NCBI RefSeq assembly: GCF_009882975.1
Contig: NZ_WTUX01000012.1
Location: 130,820 to 194,819 of the forward strand
Origin: Maritimibacter harenae
GTDB taxonomy: Bacteria; Pseudomonadota; Alphaproteobacteria; Rhodobacterales; Rhodobacteraceae
Direction of reading: 5' to 3'
DNA length: 64,000 nt
The notes under the pieces are model-generated. The model made no database searches and was not told the DNA's origin. It was given only the letters and a program-made list of their open reading frames with translations. The position numbers and the translations under genes were made by a program. How positions within the stretch are numbered: position 1 is the stretch's first letter; each line of letters opens with the position of its first letter. Positions 9,555-17,076 of the stretch are shown piece by piece.

Positions 9555-9980
9555 TCACGCCGGCGCGGAGGCCCCTTCGGCCTGCGCCGCGATCGCCTGC
9601 GCGAACTGCTCGAAGCTCGGGTTCAGGTCCGGCATGGTGCGCCAGATGAAGGGCAGCAGGAGGCCGGAGAACCGTTCGGTCATCTCGAACCGGGTGCCGT
9701 CTCCTTGCGGGGTGAGCGTGAAGACCCGTTCGCTGCGAAACACCCGCCCCACGCCGCTGGACCAGACCATCCGGCGCGGCGCGTCGAACTCGGTGACCAC
9801 GAGGTTGAAGGTCCGCTCCTCGGACACCTCGGCCTGAAGGATGATGCGCTGCCCGTCGGCCAGGGCGCCGTTGAACCGGGTGATCCCGGTGTCGCGCGTC
9901 AGCGAGTCGGGATCCGTGAGTACGCGCCACACCGCCTTGGGCCGGGCCGCGATGTCGCGGGTGATGCTGACCTGTTTCAT
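9555..9980 (-). CDS. SRPBCC (START-like) domain protein
   Basis: 141 residues starting MKQVSITRDIAARPKAVWRVLTDP, the opening of a polyketide-cyclase/SRPBCC helix-grip domain, with a central RRMVWSSGVGRVFRSERVFTL strand region and a C-terminal helix. Such proteins bind hydrophobic ligands or act as cyclases or chaperone-like factors; the ligand is unknown. I set the start at 9980 because GGAAGGA sits just upstream and the domain begins there. The frame stays open upstream to 10190, but that extension has no domain character. Confidence 0.82.
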   Translation of the reverse strand: MKQVSITRDIAARPKAVWRVLTDPDSLTRDTGITRFNGALADGQRIILQAEVSEERTFNLVVTEFDAPRRMVWSSGVGRVFRSERVFTLTPQGDGTRFEMTERFSGLLLPFIWRTMPDLNPSFEQFAQAIAAQAEGASAPA

Positions 9981-10095
9981 GCCGGGTCCTTCCGATTCGT
10001 GTCCCTCTGCGCCACGCGGCAAGCCTGCCATCCCGGGCACGGGAAGTGGAGCCGCCGCGCACGCACCGCGACCGAAGGCCCGACCGACATGGAGA

Positions 10096-10129
10096 ATTCT
10101 TCGCCGAATTTTGCAGCAATTCGAAGAAT
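10096..10129. promoter_or_regulatory. Interrupted inverted repeat (possible operator) upstream of dgcN
   Basis: Arms attcttcg (10096-10103) and cgaagaat (10122-10129) are perfect complements; inside them aatt (10107-10110) and aatt (10118-10121) also pair, with a 3-nt bulge ccg on the left. It lies about 125 bp before dgcN and 115 bp before the divergent SRPBCC gene, in AT-richer DNA than the surroundings. It could be an operator for a D-glutamate-module regulator or an RNA hairpin; neither is shown. Confidence 0.45.
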
Positions 10130-10253
10130 CTTCACCTACGAGCACCACCGGCATGCCGATCTTTCGCAAAAAGGTCAGCACTGCGCCCATTTCGGGAACA
10201 CCTTGTCCCGTGGGCGCTTAGGATTCCCCCGAACCGCAAACCGGAGCTGACAC

Positions 10254-11258
10254 ATGATCGAGACCCCGTACCTGCTTTTCCTGGGCGACGCCCCCGACCC
10301 GCTGGCCGCGAAGGTCGCGCAGGGCATCCGCGACTGGCGGCCCGAGAACGCCGTGGGGCAGCTGCGGCTCGAAGGCTGCCAGGCAGACATGAAGCTGCCC
10401 GACATGACCCTGGCCGAAGCCAAGGCGGCCGGCGCGAAGACGCTGGTGATCGGCGTCGCCAACCGCGGCGGCGTGATCAGCCAGGCCTGGAAGAAGGTGC
10501 TGATCGCGGCCCTCGAGGAGGGCTTCGACCTGGCCTCGGGCCTGCACAACCTCCTGCGCGACGAACCCGACCTCGCCGCGGTCGCCGAGGCCACCGGGCA
10601 GGCGCTCCACGACGTGCGGGTGCCGGAGGTCGACTATCCCATCGCCAACGGCGAGAAGCGGCGCGGCAAGCGCTGCCTCGCGGTGGGCACCGACTGCTCG
10701 GTCGGCAAGATGTACACGGCGATGGCGATGGACGGCGACATGCGCGAACGGGGGATGAAGGCCACCTTCCGCGCCACGGGGCAGACCGGGATCCTGATCA
10801 CCGGCGACGGCGTCCCGCTCGACGCCGTGATCGCCGATTTCATGGCCGGCTCCGTCGAATGGCTGACCCCGGACAACGACGACGACCACTGGGACCTGAT
10901 CGAGGGCCAGGGCAGCCTGTTCCACGTGTCCTACTCCGGCGTGACGATGGCGCTGATCCACGGCGGCCAGCCCGACGCGCTGATCCTGTGCCACGAACCG
11001 ACGCGCCCGCACATGCGCGGCCTGCCGGGCTACACCCTGCCCACGCTCGAGACGCTGCGCGACACCGCGCTGCCGCTGGCGCGCATCGCCAACCCGGCCT
11101 GCGAGGTGGTCGGCATCTCGGTCAACACGCAGAACATGTCCGAGGACGAGGCCCGCGCCTATTGCGAAGAGACCGAGCAGCGCATGGGCCTGCCCACCAC
11201 CGACCCCTACCGCTTCGGCGCGGCCAAGCTGGTGGATGCGCTCGCCGCGATGGGCTAG
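10254..11258 (+). CDS. dgcN: DUF1611 family N-acetyltransferase DgcN (D-glutamate)
   Basis: 334 residues of the DUF1611 family. A Rossmann-like N-terminal domain (to about 125) is followed by a P-loop-like C-terminal domain with GTDCSVGKMY (145-154) and DLIEGQGSLFHVSYSG. In marine Proteobacteria the family member DgcN acetylates D-glutamate with acetyl-CoA, and the next gene product, DgcA, racemises the N-acetyl-D-glutamate to N-acetyl-L-glutamate. The neighbour here is indeed a DgcA-like enolase-superfamily protein, which supports the assignment by context. It is the first gene of a three-gene unit; a hairpin-headed repeat lies between it and dgcA. Confidence 0.85.
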   Translation: MIETPYLLFLGDAPDPLAAKVAQGIRDWRPENAVGQLRLEGCQADMKLPDMTLAEAKAAGAKTLVIGVANRGGVISQAWKKVLIAALEEGFDLASGLHNLLRDEPDLAAVAEATGQALHDVRVPEVDYPIANGEKRRGKRCLAVGTDCSVGKMYTAMAMDGDMRERGMKATFRATGQTGILITGDGVPLDAVIADFMAGSVEWLTPDNDDDHWDLIEGQGSLFHVSYSGVTMALIHGGQPDALILCHEPTRPHMRGLPGYTLPTLETLRDTALPLARIANPACEVVGISVNTQNMSEDEARAYCEETEQRMGLPTTDPYRFGAAKLVDALAAMG

Positions 11259-11283
11259 CGTCGCGCCTGCGGCACGGTCGTGA

Positions 11284-11336
11284 GCGAGGGGCTCTGCCCC
11301 TCGCGCTCCCCGAGGTATTTTTCAAACGAAGAAGGA
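11284..11336 (+). repeat. Dispersed hairpin repeat, copy A (divergent)
   Basis: A perfect 8-bp hairpin, gcgagggg/cccctcgc (11284-11291 and 11297-11304, loop ctctg), is followed by a ccgaGGTATTTttcaaACgaagaagg tail. It belongs to the same family as the elements at 37308-37384, 37400-37461 and 48464-48525. It starts 25 bp after the dgcN stop and ends directly before the Shine-Dalgarno of dgcA. Confidence 0.7.
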
Positions 11337-11343
11337 GGACGCG

Positions 11344-12309
11344 ATGCGCCTGTCGGTGACGTCCGAGAGTTTCAGGCTGGCCGAGGTCTTCACCATCGCG
11401 CGCGGCTCCAAGACGGCGGCGGAGGTACTGACCGTGCGCGCCGAGGCGGATGGCCACGCGGGCCGGGGCGAATGCGTGCCCTACGCGCGTTACGACGAGA
11501 CGCTCGCGAGCGTGACCGCCGAGATCGAGGGGCTTCCGGCCGATATCGACCGCACCGCGCTCCAGGACCTGTTGGGGCCGGGGGCCGCGCGCAACGCCGT
11601 GGATTGCGCGCTGTGGGACCTGGAGGCCAAACGCGCGGGCAAGCGGGTCTGGGAGCTCGCGGGGCTCGCCGCACCGGGGCCCGAGATCACCGCCTTCACC
11701 CTGTCGCTGGGCGAACCCGCCGCGATGGAGGCGGCGGCCGCGAAGAACGCGCACCGCCCGCTTCTCAAGATCAAGCTGGGCACGCCCGACGACATGCCCC
11801 GGCTCGAGGCCGTGCGCCGCGGCGCGCCGAAGAGCCGGATCATCGTGGATGCGAACGAAGGCTGGAGCGCCGAGGTCTATTCCGAGCTCGCCCCCCACAT
11901 GGTGCGCCTGGGCGTCGCGCTGGTCGAACAGCCCCTCCCCGCGGGCGCCGACGACATGCTGGCCGAGATCGAGCGCCCCCTGCCCGTCTGCGCCGACGAG
12001 AGCTGCCACGACAGGGCCTCTCTCCCCGCGCTGGCGGGCAAGTACGACGTGGTCAACATCAAGCTCGACAAGACCGGCGGGCTGACCGAGGCGTTGCAGC
12101 TGCGCGACGCGGCACGCGCGGCCGGCTACGACATCATGGTGGGCTGCATGGTGGGCACGTCGCTGGCGATGGCGCCCGCGACGCTGGTCGCGCAGGGGGC
12201 GATGGTGACGGACCTTGACGGCCCGCTGCTTCTCGCCCAAGACCGCGACCAACCGCTGGTGTTCGACGAGAAGGGCGTGCACCCGCCGACGCCGGCGCTC
12301 TGGGGATAG
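11344..12309 (+). CDS. dgcA: DgcA-type N-acetyl-D-glutamate racemase (dipeptide-epimerase-like enolase superfamily)
   Basis: 321 residues, mandelate-racemase/muconate-lactonising type. Catalytic K142-x-K144 (LLKIKLG), metal ligands D169 (IVDANEG), E195 (VEQPLP) and D218 (CADES), and the opposite-face lysine K240 (NIKLDKTGG) are all visible. By family alone it would be called an L-Ala-D/L-Glu epimerase. Adjacent to dgcN it fits DgcA, which converts N-acetyl-D-glutamate to N-acetyl-L-glutamate. The start ATG follows AGGAGGACGCG. Ten bases separate its stop from the aminotransferase start, so the genes are very likely cotranscribed. Confidence 0.85.
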   Translation: MRLSVTSESFRLAEVFTIARGSKTAAEVLTVRAEADGHAGRGECVPYARYDETLASVTAEIEGLPADIDRTALQDLLGPGAARNAVDCALWDLEAKRAGKRVWELAGLAAPGPEITAFTLSLGEPAAMEAAAAKNAHRPLLKIKLGTPDDMPRLEAVRRGAPKSRIIVDANEGWSAEVYSELAPHMVRLGVALVEQPLPAGADDMLAEIERPLPVCADESCHDRASLPALAGKYDVVNIKLDKTGGLTEALQLRDAARAAGYDIMVGCMVGTSLAMAPATLVAQGAMVTDLDGPLLLAQDRDQPLVFDEKGVHPPTPALWG

Positions 12310-12319
12310 GAGACAGCAC

Positions 12320-13183
12320 ATGAGCCGCATCGTTTACGTGAACGGGGAATACCTGCCCGAGGAAGAGGCCACGGTGTCGATCTTCGACCGCGCGTTCCTG
12401 ATGGCGGACGGCGTCTACGAGGTGACCAGCGTGCTCGACGGCAAGCTGATCGACTTCGACGGCCACAAGGCGCGGCTCGAGCGGTCGCTGGCCGAGCTCG
12501 ACATGGACAAGCCCGAGGCGTTCGACGACCTGCTCGACATCCACCGCGAACTGGTGGAGCGCAACGGGATCGTCGAGGGGATGATCTATCTCCAGGTGAG
12601 CCGCGGGTCGGCGGGCGACCGCGATTTCGTCTTCCCGGACCCCGAGATCGTGAAACCGACCCTGGTGCTCTTCACCCAGAGCAAGCCCGGGCTTGCCGAC
12701 AGCCCCGTGGCGAAGACCGGGATCAAGGTGATCTCGATCGACGACATCCGCTGGGGCCGGCGCGACATCAAGACGACGCAGCTCCTCTACCCGTCGATGG
12801 GCAAGATGATGGCCAAGAAGGCCGGGGCCGACGACGCCTGGCTGGTCGAGGACGGCAAGGTGACCGAGGGCACATCGAACAACGCCTACATCGTGAAGGG
12901 CGGCAGCATCATCACCCGCGAGCTGTCCAACGACATCCTGCACGGGATCACCCGCGCGGCCGTCCTGCGCTTCGCCAAGGAAGCCCAGATGAAGGTCGAG
13001 GAACGCAGTTTCACCATCGAAGAGGCGCAGGACGCGGACGAGGCTTTCGTCACCTCCGCCTCCACCTTCGTGATGCCCGTGGTCGAGATCGACGGCGCCC
13101 CGATCGGCGAAGGAACGCCGGGCCCGGTTGCGACACGGCTTCGCGAAATCTATCTGGAGGAGAGCCGCAAGGCTGCGATCTGA
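12320..13183 (+). CDS. D-amino-acid transaminase (class IV aminotransferase)
   Basis: 287-residue fold-type IV PLP enzyme. The N-terminal VNGEYLPEEEATVSIFDRAFLMADGVYE block is the D-amino-acid transaminase pattern; the PLP lysine should be K151 (RRDIKTTQLL), and TEGTSNNAY with E183 binds the cofactor. It transfers the amino group between D-amino acids and 2-oxoglutarate, yielding D-glutamate. I chose the ATG at 12320, preceded by GGAGA, because the frame upstream lies inside dgcA. Placed after dgcN-dgcA, it would feed D-glutamate from other D-amino acids into the DgcN-DgcA route. A branched-chain aminotransferase is a less likely alternative. Confidence 0.85.
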   Translation: MSRIVYVNGEYLPEEEATVSIFDRAFLMADGVYEVTSVLDGKLIDFDGHKARLERSLAELDMDKPEAFDDLLDIHRELVERNGIVEGMIYLQVSRGSAGDRDFVFPDPEIVKPTLVLFTQSKPGLADSPVAKTGIKVISIDDIRWGRRDIKTTQLLYPSMGKMMAKKAGADDAWLVEDGKVTEGTSNNAYIVKGGSIITRELSNDILHGITRAAVLRFAKEAQMKVEERSFTIEEAQDADEAFVTSASTFVMPVVEIDGAPIGEGTPGPVATRLREIYLEESRKAAI

Positions 13184-13244
13184 CCCATTTTCCCTTGATG
13201 CGGGGGGTCGCTTTGCGGCCTCATGGATCCAAGGGAGATGTGAC

Positions 13245-14690
13245 ATGCGGTTTGTTCTGGGGCTTTTCGTGCTCCTGGCGGGTCTGTCCGCGCTCTTCGT
13301 TTGGGGTGTTCCCCAACGGGCAGCGGCGATCGAACGCCAGATCACCCGCGCCGCCGACGGCGTCGTCACCGGGGCGATCCATCCGATGGACGTCTCCGTC
13401 TCGGGCCGCGACATCCACCTTTCCGGGACCGCCGACAGCGACACGGAACTGGCGAGCCTGATCGCCTCGCTCGACGCGATCGACGGGCGGCGGGTCGTCT
13501 CCACCAGAGACGTGACCATTCTGCCCCTCGCCGATCCCTACGAGACCGCGCTCATCAAGGCCGCCGACGGCACGCTCGCGCTCACCGGCACGGCGCCCAG
13601 CACGGCGCAGGCCGAGGTGGCGCTGAACGGCGGTGTCTTCGGCGCCGAGGCCCTGCCGCTCGCCTCCGGGGCGCCGGAGGGGTGGAGCCGCATCCTGATT
13701 GCCGGGGGCGAAGCGCTGGCCCCGCTCGAGGAAGGCAGCTTCGCGCTCACCGGGTCGAGCGCGGTGCTCTCGGGCCGCGCCGGGACGCCCGCGGAGTCGA
13801 AACAGGCACGCGAAGCCCTGGATGCGCTGCCCGACGGGGTCGACCCCGTGATCTCCATCACGCTCGAAGACGCCGGGATCGTCTCGTTCCAACTGACCTA
13901 CGACGCGGCCGAAGGGCTGAACGTCACGGGCACCGTCCCGGAAAGCTTCCCGCCCGAAGACATGGCCGAGGCGCTGGGGTTCGACAGCGTGGAGGCGGAG
14001 ACCGAGACCACCTTCGGCCGCGCCCCCGAGCTCGAACCGTTCCTGGAGACGCTCGTGCCGCTCTTGACCGATCTCGACCGCCTGACCGTGCGGTGGGACG
14101 ACGGCGACGTGACGCTCGAGGGCGTGGCGCTGCCCGGGCTCGACCCGGGCTACGTCGAAGGCCAGATGGCCGAGGTGCTGGGACCCGCGGCCGAGATCGC
14201 GGTCACGGCGGGGGCGGCGCCCGACAACTGGGTGACGCGCACGAACAGCGCGAGCGGCTCCGGCGAGGTGGCCCAGGCTGGCCACTGGCTGCCGCAATAC
14301 GATTTCGAGGTCACGAAGCAGGCCTGCGCGGACGAGGCTGCGAAGATCCAGGCCGGGCGCGGGATCGAGTTCGTCACGGGCTCCGCGAACCTCGACGGGG
14401 CCTCGATGCGGGTCATCAACGAAATGGCGGGCCTGCTCCTCCACTGCACGGAAGAGGCCGAGATGCGCGTCATCATCGGCGGGCACACCGACAGCGAAGG
14501 CGACGAGAACGACAATTACCGCCTCTCGGTCGAACGGGCGAAGGCGGTGCGCGACGCGCTGGAACTGCGCGGCGTGCCGGAAGCACGCATGACGGCGATG
14601 GGCTATGGCGAGACCGAGCCGATCGCGGACAATGACACCGAAGAGGGACGCGCGGCGAACCGGCGCACGACCTTCGAATGGCCGGAGTGA
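13245..14690 (+). CDS. OmpA-family envelope protein with N-terminal signal anchor
   Basis: 481 residues. An N-terminal signal or anchor helix (MRFVLGLFVLLAGLSALFVWG) is followed by several alternating-strand segments reminiscent of BON repeats (for example MDVSVSGRDIHLSGTA and DRLTVRWDDGDVTLEGVAL). The C-terminal OmpA/MotB peptidoglycan-binding domain (about 375-481) has IIGGHTDSEGDENDNYRLSVERAKAVRDAL and the final NRRTTFEW. It probably links the envelope to peptidoglycan. I chose the ATG at 13245, preceded by AAGGGAGATGTGAC. The next small membrane-protein gene begins 3 bp after its stop. Confidence 0.85.
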   Translation: MRFVLGLFVLLAGLSALFVWGVPQRAAAIERQITRAADGVVTGAIHPMDVSVSGRDIHLSGTADSDTELASLIASLDAIDGRRVVSTRDVTILPLADPYETALIKAADGTLALTGTAPSTAQAEVALNGGVFGAEALPLASGAPEGWSRILIAGGEALAPLEEGSFALTGSSAVLSGRAGTPAESKQAREALDALPDGVDPVISITLEDAGIVSFQLTYDAAEGLNVTGTVPESFPPEDMAEALGFDSVEAETETTFGRAPELEPFLETLVPLLTDLDRLTVRWDDGDVTLEGVALPGLDPGYVEGQMAEVLGPAAEIAVTAGAAPDNWVTRTNSASGSGEVAQAGHWLPQYDFEVTKQACADEAAKIQAGRGIEFVTGSANLDGASMRVINEMAGLLLHCTEEAEMRVIIGGHTDSEGDENDNYRLSVERAKAVRDALELRGVPEARMTAMGYGETEPIADNDTEEGRAANRRTTFEWPE

Positions 14691-14693
14691 ACG

Positions 14694-14960
14694 ATGGTCG
14701 TGATCGAAAACTGGGATTTCCTGATCACCGAGATGGCGGTGCTGCTGGGCCTTGCCGCGCTGGTGGGCCTGATCGCCGGGCTGATCATGGGCAGCGGCCG
14801 GCGCAAGGCGCGCCGCGAACTCGAGATCGCGCGCGCCGAACTGGCCGCCTGCCGCGAGGCCGGGCAGGAGCAGGCCGCCGAGATCGCCGACCTGGAAATC
14901 AAGCTCGCCGAGGCGCAACTGGTGGGCAAGGGAACCGAACCGAGCGGCGAGAAGGGCTGA
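14694..14960 (+). CDS. Small membrane protein with coiled-coil tail
   Basis: 88 residues: one membrane helix (about 14-34, MAVLLGLAALVGLIAGLIMG), a basic RRKARRE boundary, then a predicted coiled coil rich in Ala/Glu. The start ATG is 3 bp after the OmpA-like gene stop, so it is probably translated from the same mRNA. No recognised family; a structural partner of the OmpA-like protein is inference from position only. Confidence 0.75.
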   Translation: MVVIENWDFLITEMAVLLGLAALVGLIAGLIMGSGRRKARRELEIARAELAACREAGQEQAAEIADLEIKLAEAQLVGKGTEPSGEKG

Positions 14961-14966
14961 ACGGGG

Positions 14967-15761
14967 TCAGTCGAAGCGCCAGCTCGACGCCGTGACCCCG
15001 CCCATGATCCCGTCTTCGTGGTAGACGCGGGTGGCTGTGCCGCCTTCCGCCGCGCCCAGGGCCGCGAAGAGCGGGACCAGGTGATCCTCTTCGGCATGGC
15101 AGGTGCGCGCATGCGGCGCCTGTTCCCAGTGGATCAGCTTGTCGGTCCGGGTTTCCGGGTCCAGGTCCAGCACCTCGTTCAGCCAGGCGTCGAACGCCTT
15201 AGACGGCACTTCCGCCTGCGGTCCGAATTCGCGCAGGTTGTGGTAGCTCAGGCCCGATCCCACGATCAGCACGCCCTCGTCGCGCAGCGGCGCGAGCGCC
15301 CGGCCGATCCTGAAATGCGCCTCGGGATCGTAGCTCGACAGCATCGAGACCTGGAAGACCGGCACATCGGCGTCAGGGTAGATGACGGCGGCCGGCACGA
15401 AGGTGCCGTGGTCGAAGCCCCGGGTGTCGTCGAGCGTGGCCGGGATGCCGGCCGCGTCCAGCAGCGCCTGGGCCCGTTCGGCGATCTCCGGCGCGCCCGG
15501 GGCCGGGTAGACGACCTCGTAGGTGTGAGGCGGGAAATTGTAGTAGTCGTAGAGCATCGGCGGCTGCGCGGCATGCATGACGCGCACGCCATCCGCCTCC
15601 CAGTGGCCCGAGATCATCAGGACCGCCTTCGGCTTTTCCGGCAGCTCGTCCGGCATGGCCGCGAGGCTCGTCTCGAGCGCCGCGAACTGGCGGCGCATGT
15701 TCTCGATCCACGGCCAGGGGCCGCCACCGTGGGAAATGAAATAGGTCGGCATGCGGGTCAT
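14967..15761 (-). CDS. LigB-type class III extradiol dioxygenase (4,5-DOPA dioxygenase-like)
   Basis: 264 residues of the DODA/LigB superfamily. Metal-binding segments are visible: ISHGGGPW near residue 10, MISGHWEADG near 50 and FDHGTFVPAAVIYPDADVPVFQVS near 117. The family opens catecholic rings at the extradiol position using non-heme iron or zinc; the physiological substrate is unknown, and bacterial YgiD-type members are often promiscuous. It starts at the first of two nearby ATGs (15761, with 15752 as alternative). It converges with the small membrane-protein gene, with only 6 bp between. Confidence 0.85.
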   Translation of the reverse strand: MTRMPTYFISHGGGPWPWIENMRRQFAALETSLAAMPDELPEKPKAVLMISGHWEADGVRVMHAAQPPMLYDYYNFPPHTYEVVYPAPGAPEIAERAQALLDAAGIPATLDDTRGFDHGTFVPAAVIYPDADVPVFQVSMLSSYDPEAHFRIGRALAPLRDEGVLIVGSGLSYHNLREFGPQAEVPSKAFDAWLNEVLDLDPETRTDKLIHWEQAPHARTCHAEEDHLVPLFAALGAAEGGTATRVYHEDGIMGGVTASSWRFD

Positions 15762-15851
15762 CGCAGAAACTCCTCTTCGTTGACCCCCATGTAGGACCTA
15801 CCGGATGCGCACAGAAGTCGCGAAAAAATCACAGGTTCTGTGCGAAAAGCA

Positions 15852-16166
15852 TCAGGACTTGTCGGTGACGTTTTCCTTGAACGCGGTCTTGAACGCCTCC
15901 TGCTTCTCCGGGCTCGCGTCCGTCTGGTACTTGGATTTCCACTCGTCCATCGTCATGCCGTAGAAGATTTCACGACCCTCTTCCTTGGTCATGTCGATGC
16001 CGCGCTCGTTCGCGGCCTCCTGGTACCAGCGGCTCAGGCAGTTCCGACAGAACCCGGCCAGGTTCATCATGTCGATGTTCTGCACGTCGGTGCGCTCTTC
16101 CATCAGGTGCTGGCGCAGGCGGCGGAAGGCGGCGGCTTCGAGTTCTATGCGGGTCTGGTCGTCCAT
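15852..16166 (-). CDS. DUF1244 family protein
   Basis: 104-residue helical protein with the DUF1244 pattern (AAAFRRLRQHLMEERTDVQNIDMMNLAGFCRNCL... YGMTMDEWKSKYQ), conserved in Proteobacteria and containing a paired-cysteine CRNC. Function is unknown. AGGAGGACCCC precedes the ATG at 16166, which decides the start over an upstream in-frame ATG. It lies 16 bp downstream of the N-formylglutamate amidohydrolase-like gene and is probably cotranscribed with it. Confidence 0.85.
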   Translation of the reverse strand: MDDQTRIELEAAAFRRLRQHLMEERTDVQNIDMMNLAGFCRNCLSRWYQEAANERGIDMTKEEGREIFYGMTMDEWKSKYQTDASPEKQEAFKTAFKENVTDKS

Positions 16167-16182
16167 GGGGTCCTCCTGTGTG

Positions 16183-16923
16183 TCAAACATCGGCCTTCGC
16201 GCGGGCCGCTTCAAGGATCGGGGCCAGCCGTCGGGCCCATTCGTATTGCTGCGCGTCGGTCTGGATCAGGTCGTTGCGGATCTCGATCAGCGCGTTCGCC
16301 CGGCCGTGCGCGATCGCGTGGCGGTCCACGCTGTCGCCGGGCAGATCACCCCGGTAGGGCTCGTTCGCGCCTACGACCAGGTCGCCCTCGCGCCGCAGCA
16401 GGTCGATCAGCGGGGCCGACAGCCGCTCGTCGTCGGCAAAGAGCACCGCGACGTGCCAGGGCCGCGGATCGCGCCCCTTGAACTGCGGCGTGAAGGAATG
16501 AACCGCAACGTAGAGCGTGTCGTCCTGGCGCGCGGCAAGGCGCGCGACCTCGCGATGATAGGGGCGGTAGCACAGGTTCAGCCGCCGCTCCCGCTCCGCC
16601 TGCCCGGCCTGCCGGTTGGCCGGGATGATCGAACCGTCGTAGAGCTTCATGAGCAGCGTCGGATCGTCCTCGCCCCGGTTCGGGTCGATCACCAGACGCG
16701 AGAAATTGGCGGTCACGCAGGGGCTGTCCAGCATCTCGGCGAGCGCCAACGTCACACCGGCCGCACCCGGATCATAGGCGATGTGGCGCGCCATGTCCGC
16801 CTCCGGCAGGCCGAGATCGCCGCCCGCGACCGACTCCGGCACCGCGTTGGTCGCGTGGTCGCAGGTGATCAGCCAGCGTCCGGGCCGATCCTCGCCGAAG
16901 GTGTGAAACGGATGATACGTCAT
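16183..16923 (-). CDS. N-formylglutamate amidohydrolase family protein
   Basis: 246 residues with the FGase signature: LITCDHATNAVPE near residue 20, HIAYDPGAAGVT, ANFSRLVIDPNRGEDDPTLL, VAVHSFTPQFKGRDP and IEIRNDLI. The family hydrolyses N-formyl-L-glutamate to formate and glutamate in histidine degradation, but no hut gene is nearby, so this may be the HutG-like paralogue of unassigned substrate common in this family. The frame is open far upstream on the strand opposite pyk; I chose the ATG at 16923 because the domain starts there. It is divergent from pyk. Confidence 0.85.
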   Translation of the reverse strand: MTYHPFHTFGEDRPGRWLITCDHATNAVPESVAGGDLGLPEADMARHIAYDPGAAGVTLALAEMLDSPCVTANFSRLVIDPNRGEDDPTLLMKLYDGSIIPANRQAGQAERERRLNLCYRPYHREVARLAARQDDTLYVAVHSFTPQFKGRDPRPWHVAVLFADDERLSAPLIDLLRREGDLVVGANEPYRGDLPGDSVDRHAIAHGRANALIEIRNDLIQTDAQQYEWARRLAPILEAARAKADV

Positions 16924-17076
16924 GGGCCTGTCGTGAATGTCGCCAATCCTGCGTATCCGAGACGCACGAAAAGCAAAAGAGCCGCCTTTCGCATGGAATT
17001 TCGGCACTTGCCGTTGCGACAGGCACGCCCAAACGCTAGAGACGGCACGACTGTTATCGCAAACACCCGAGGCCAC

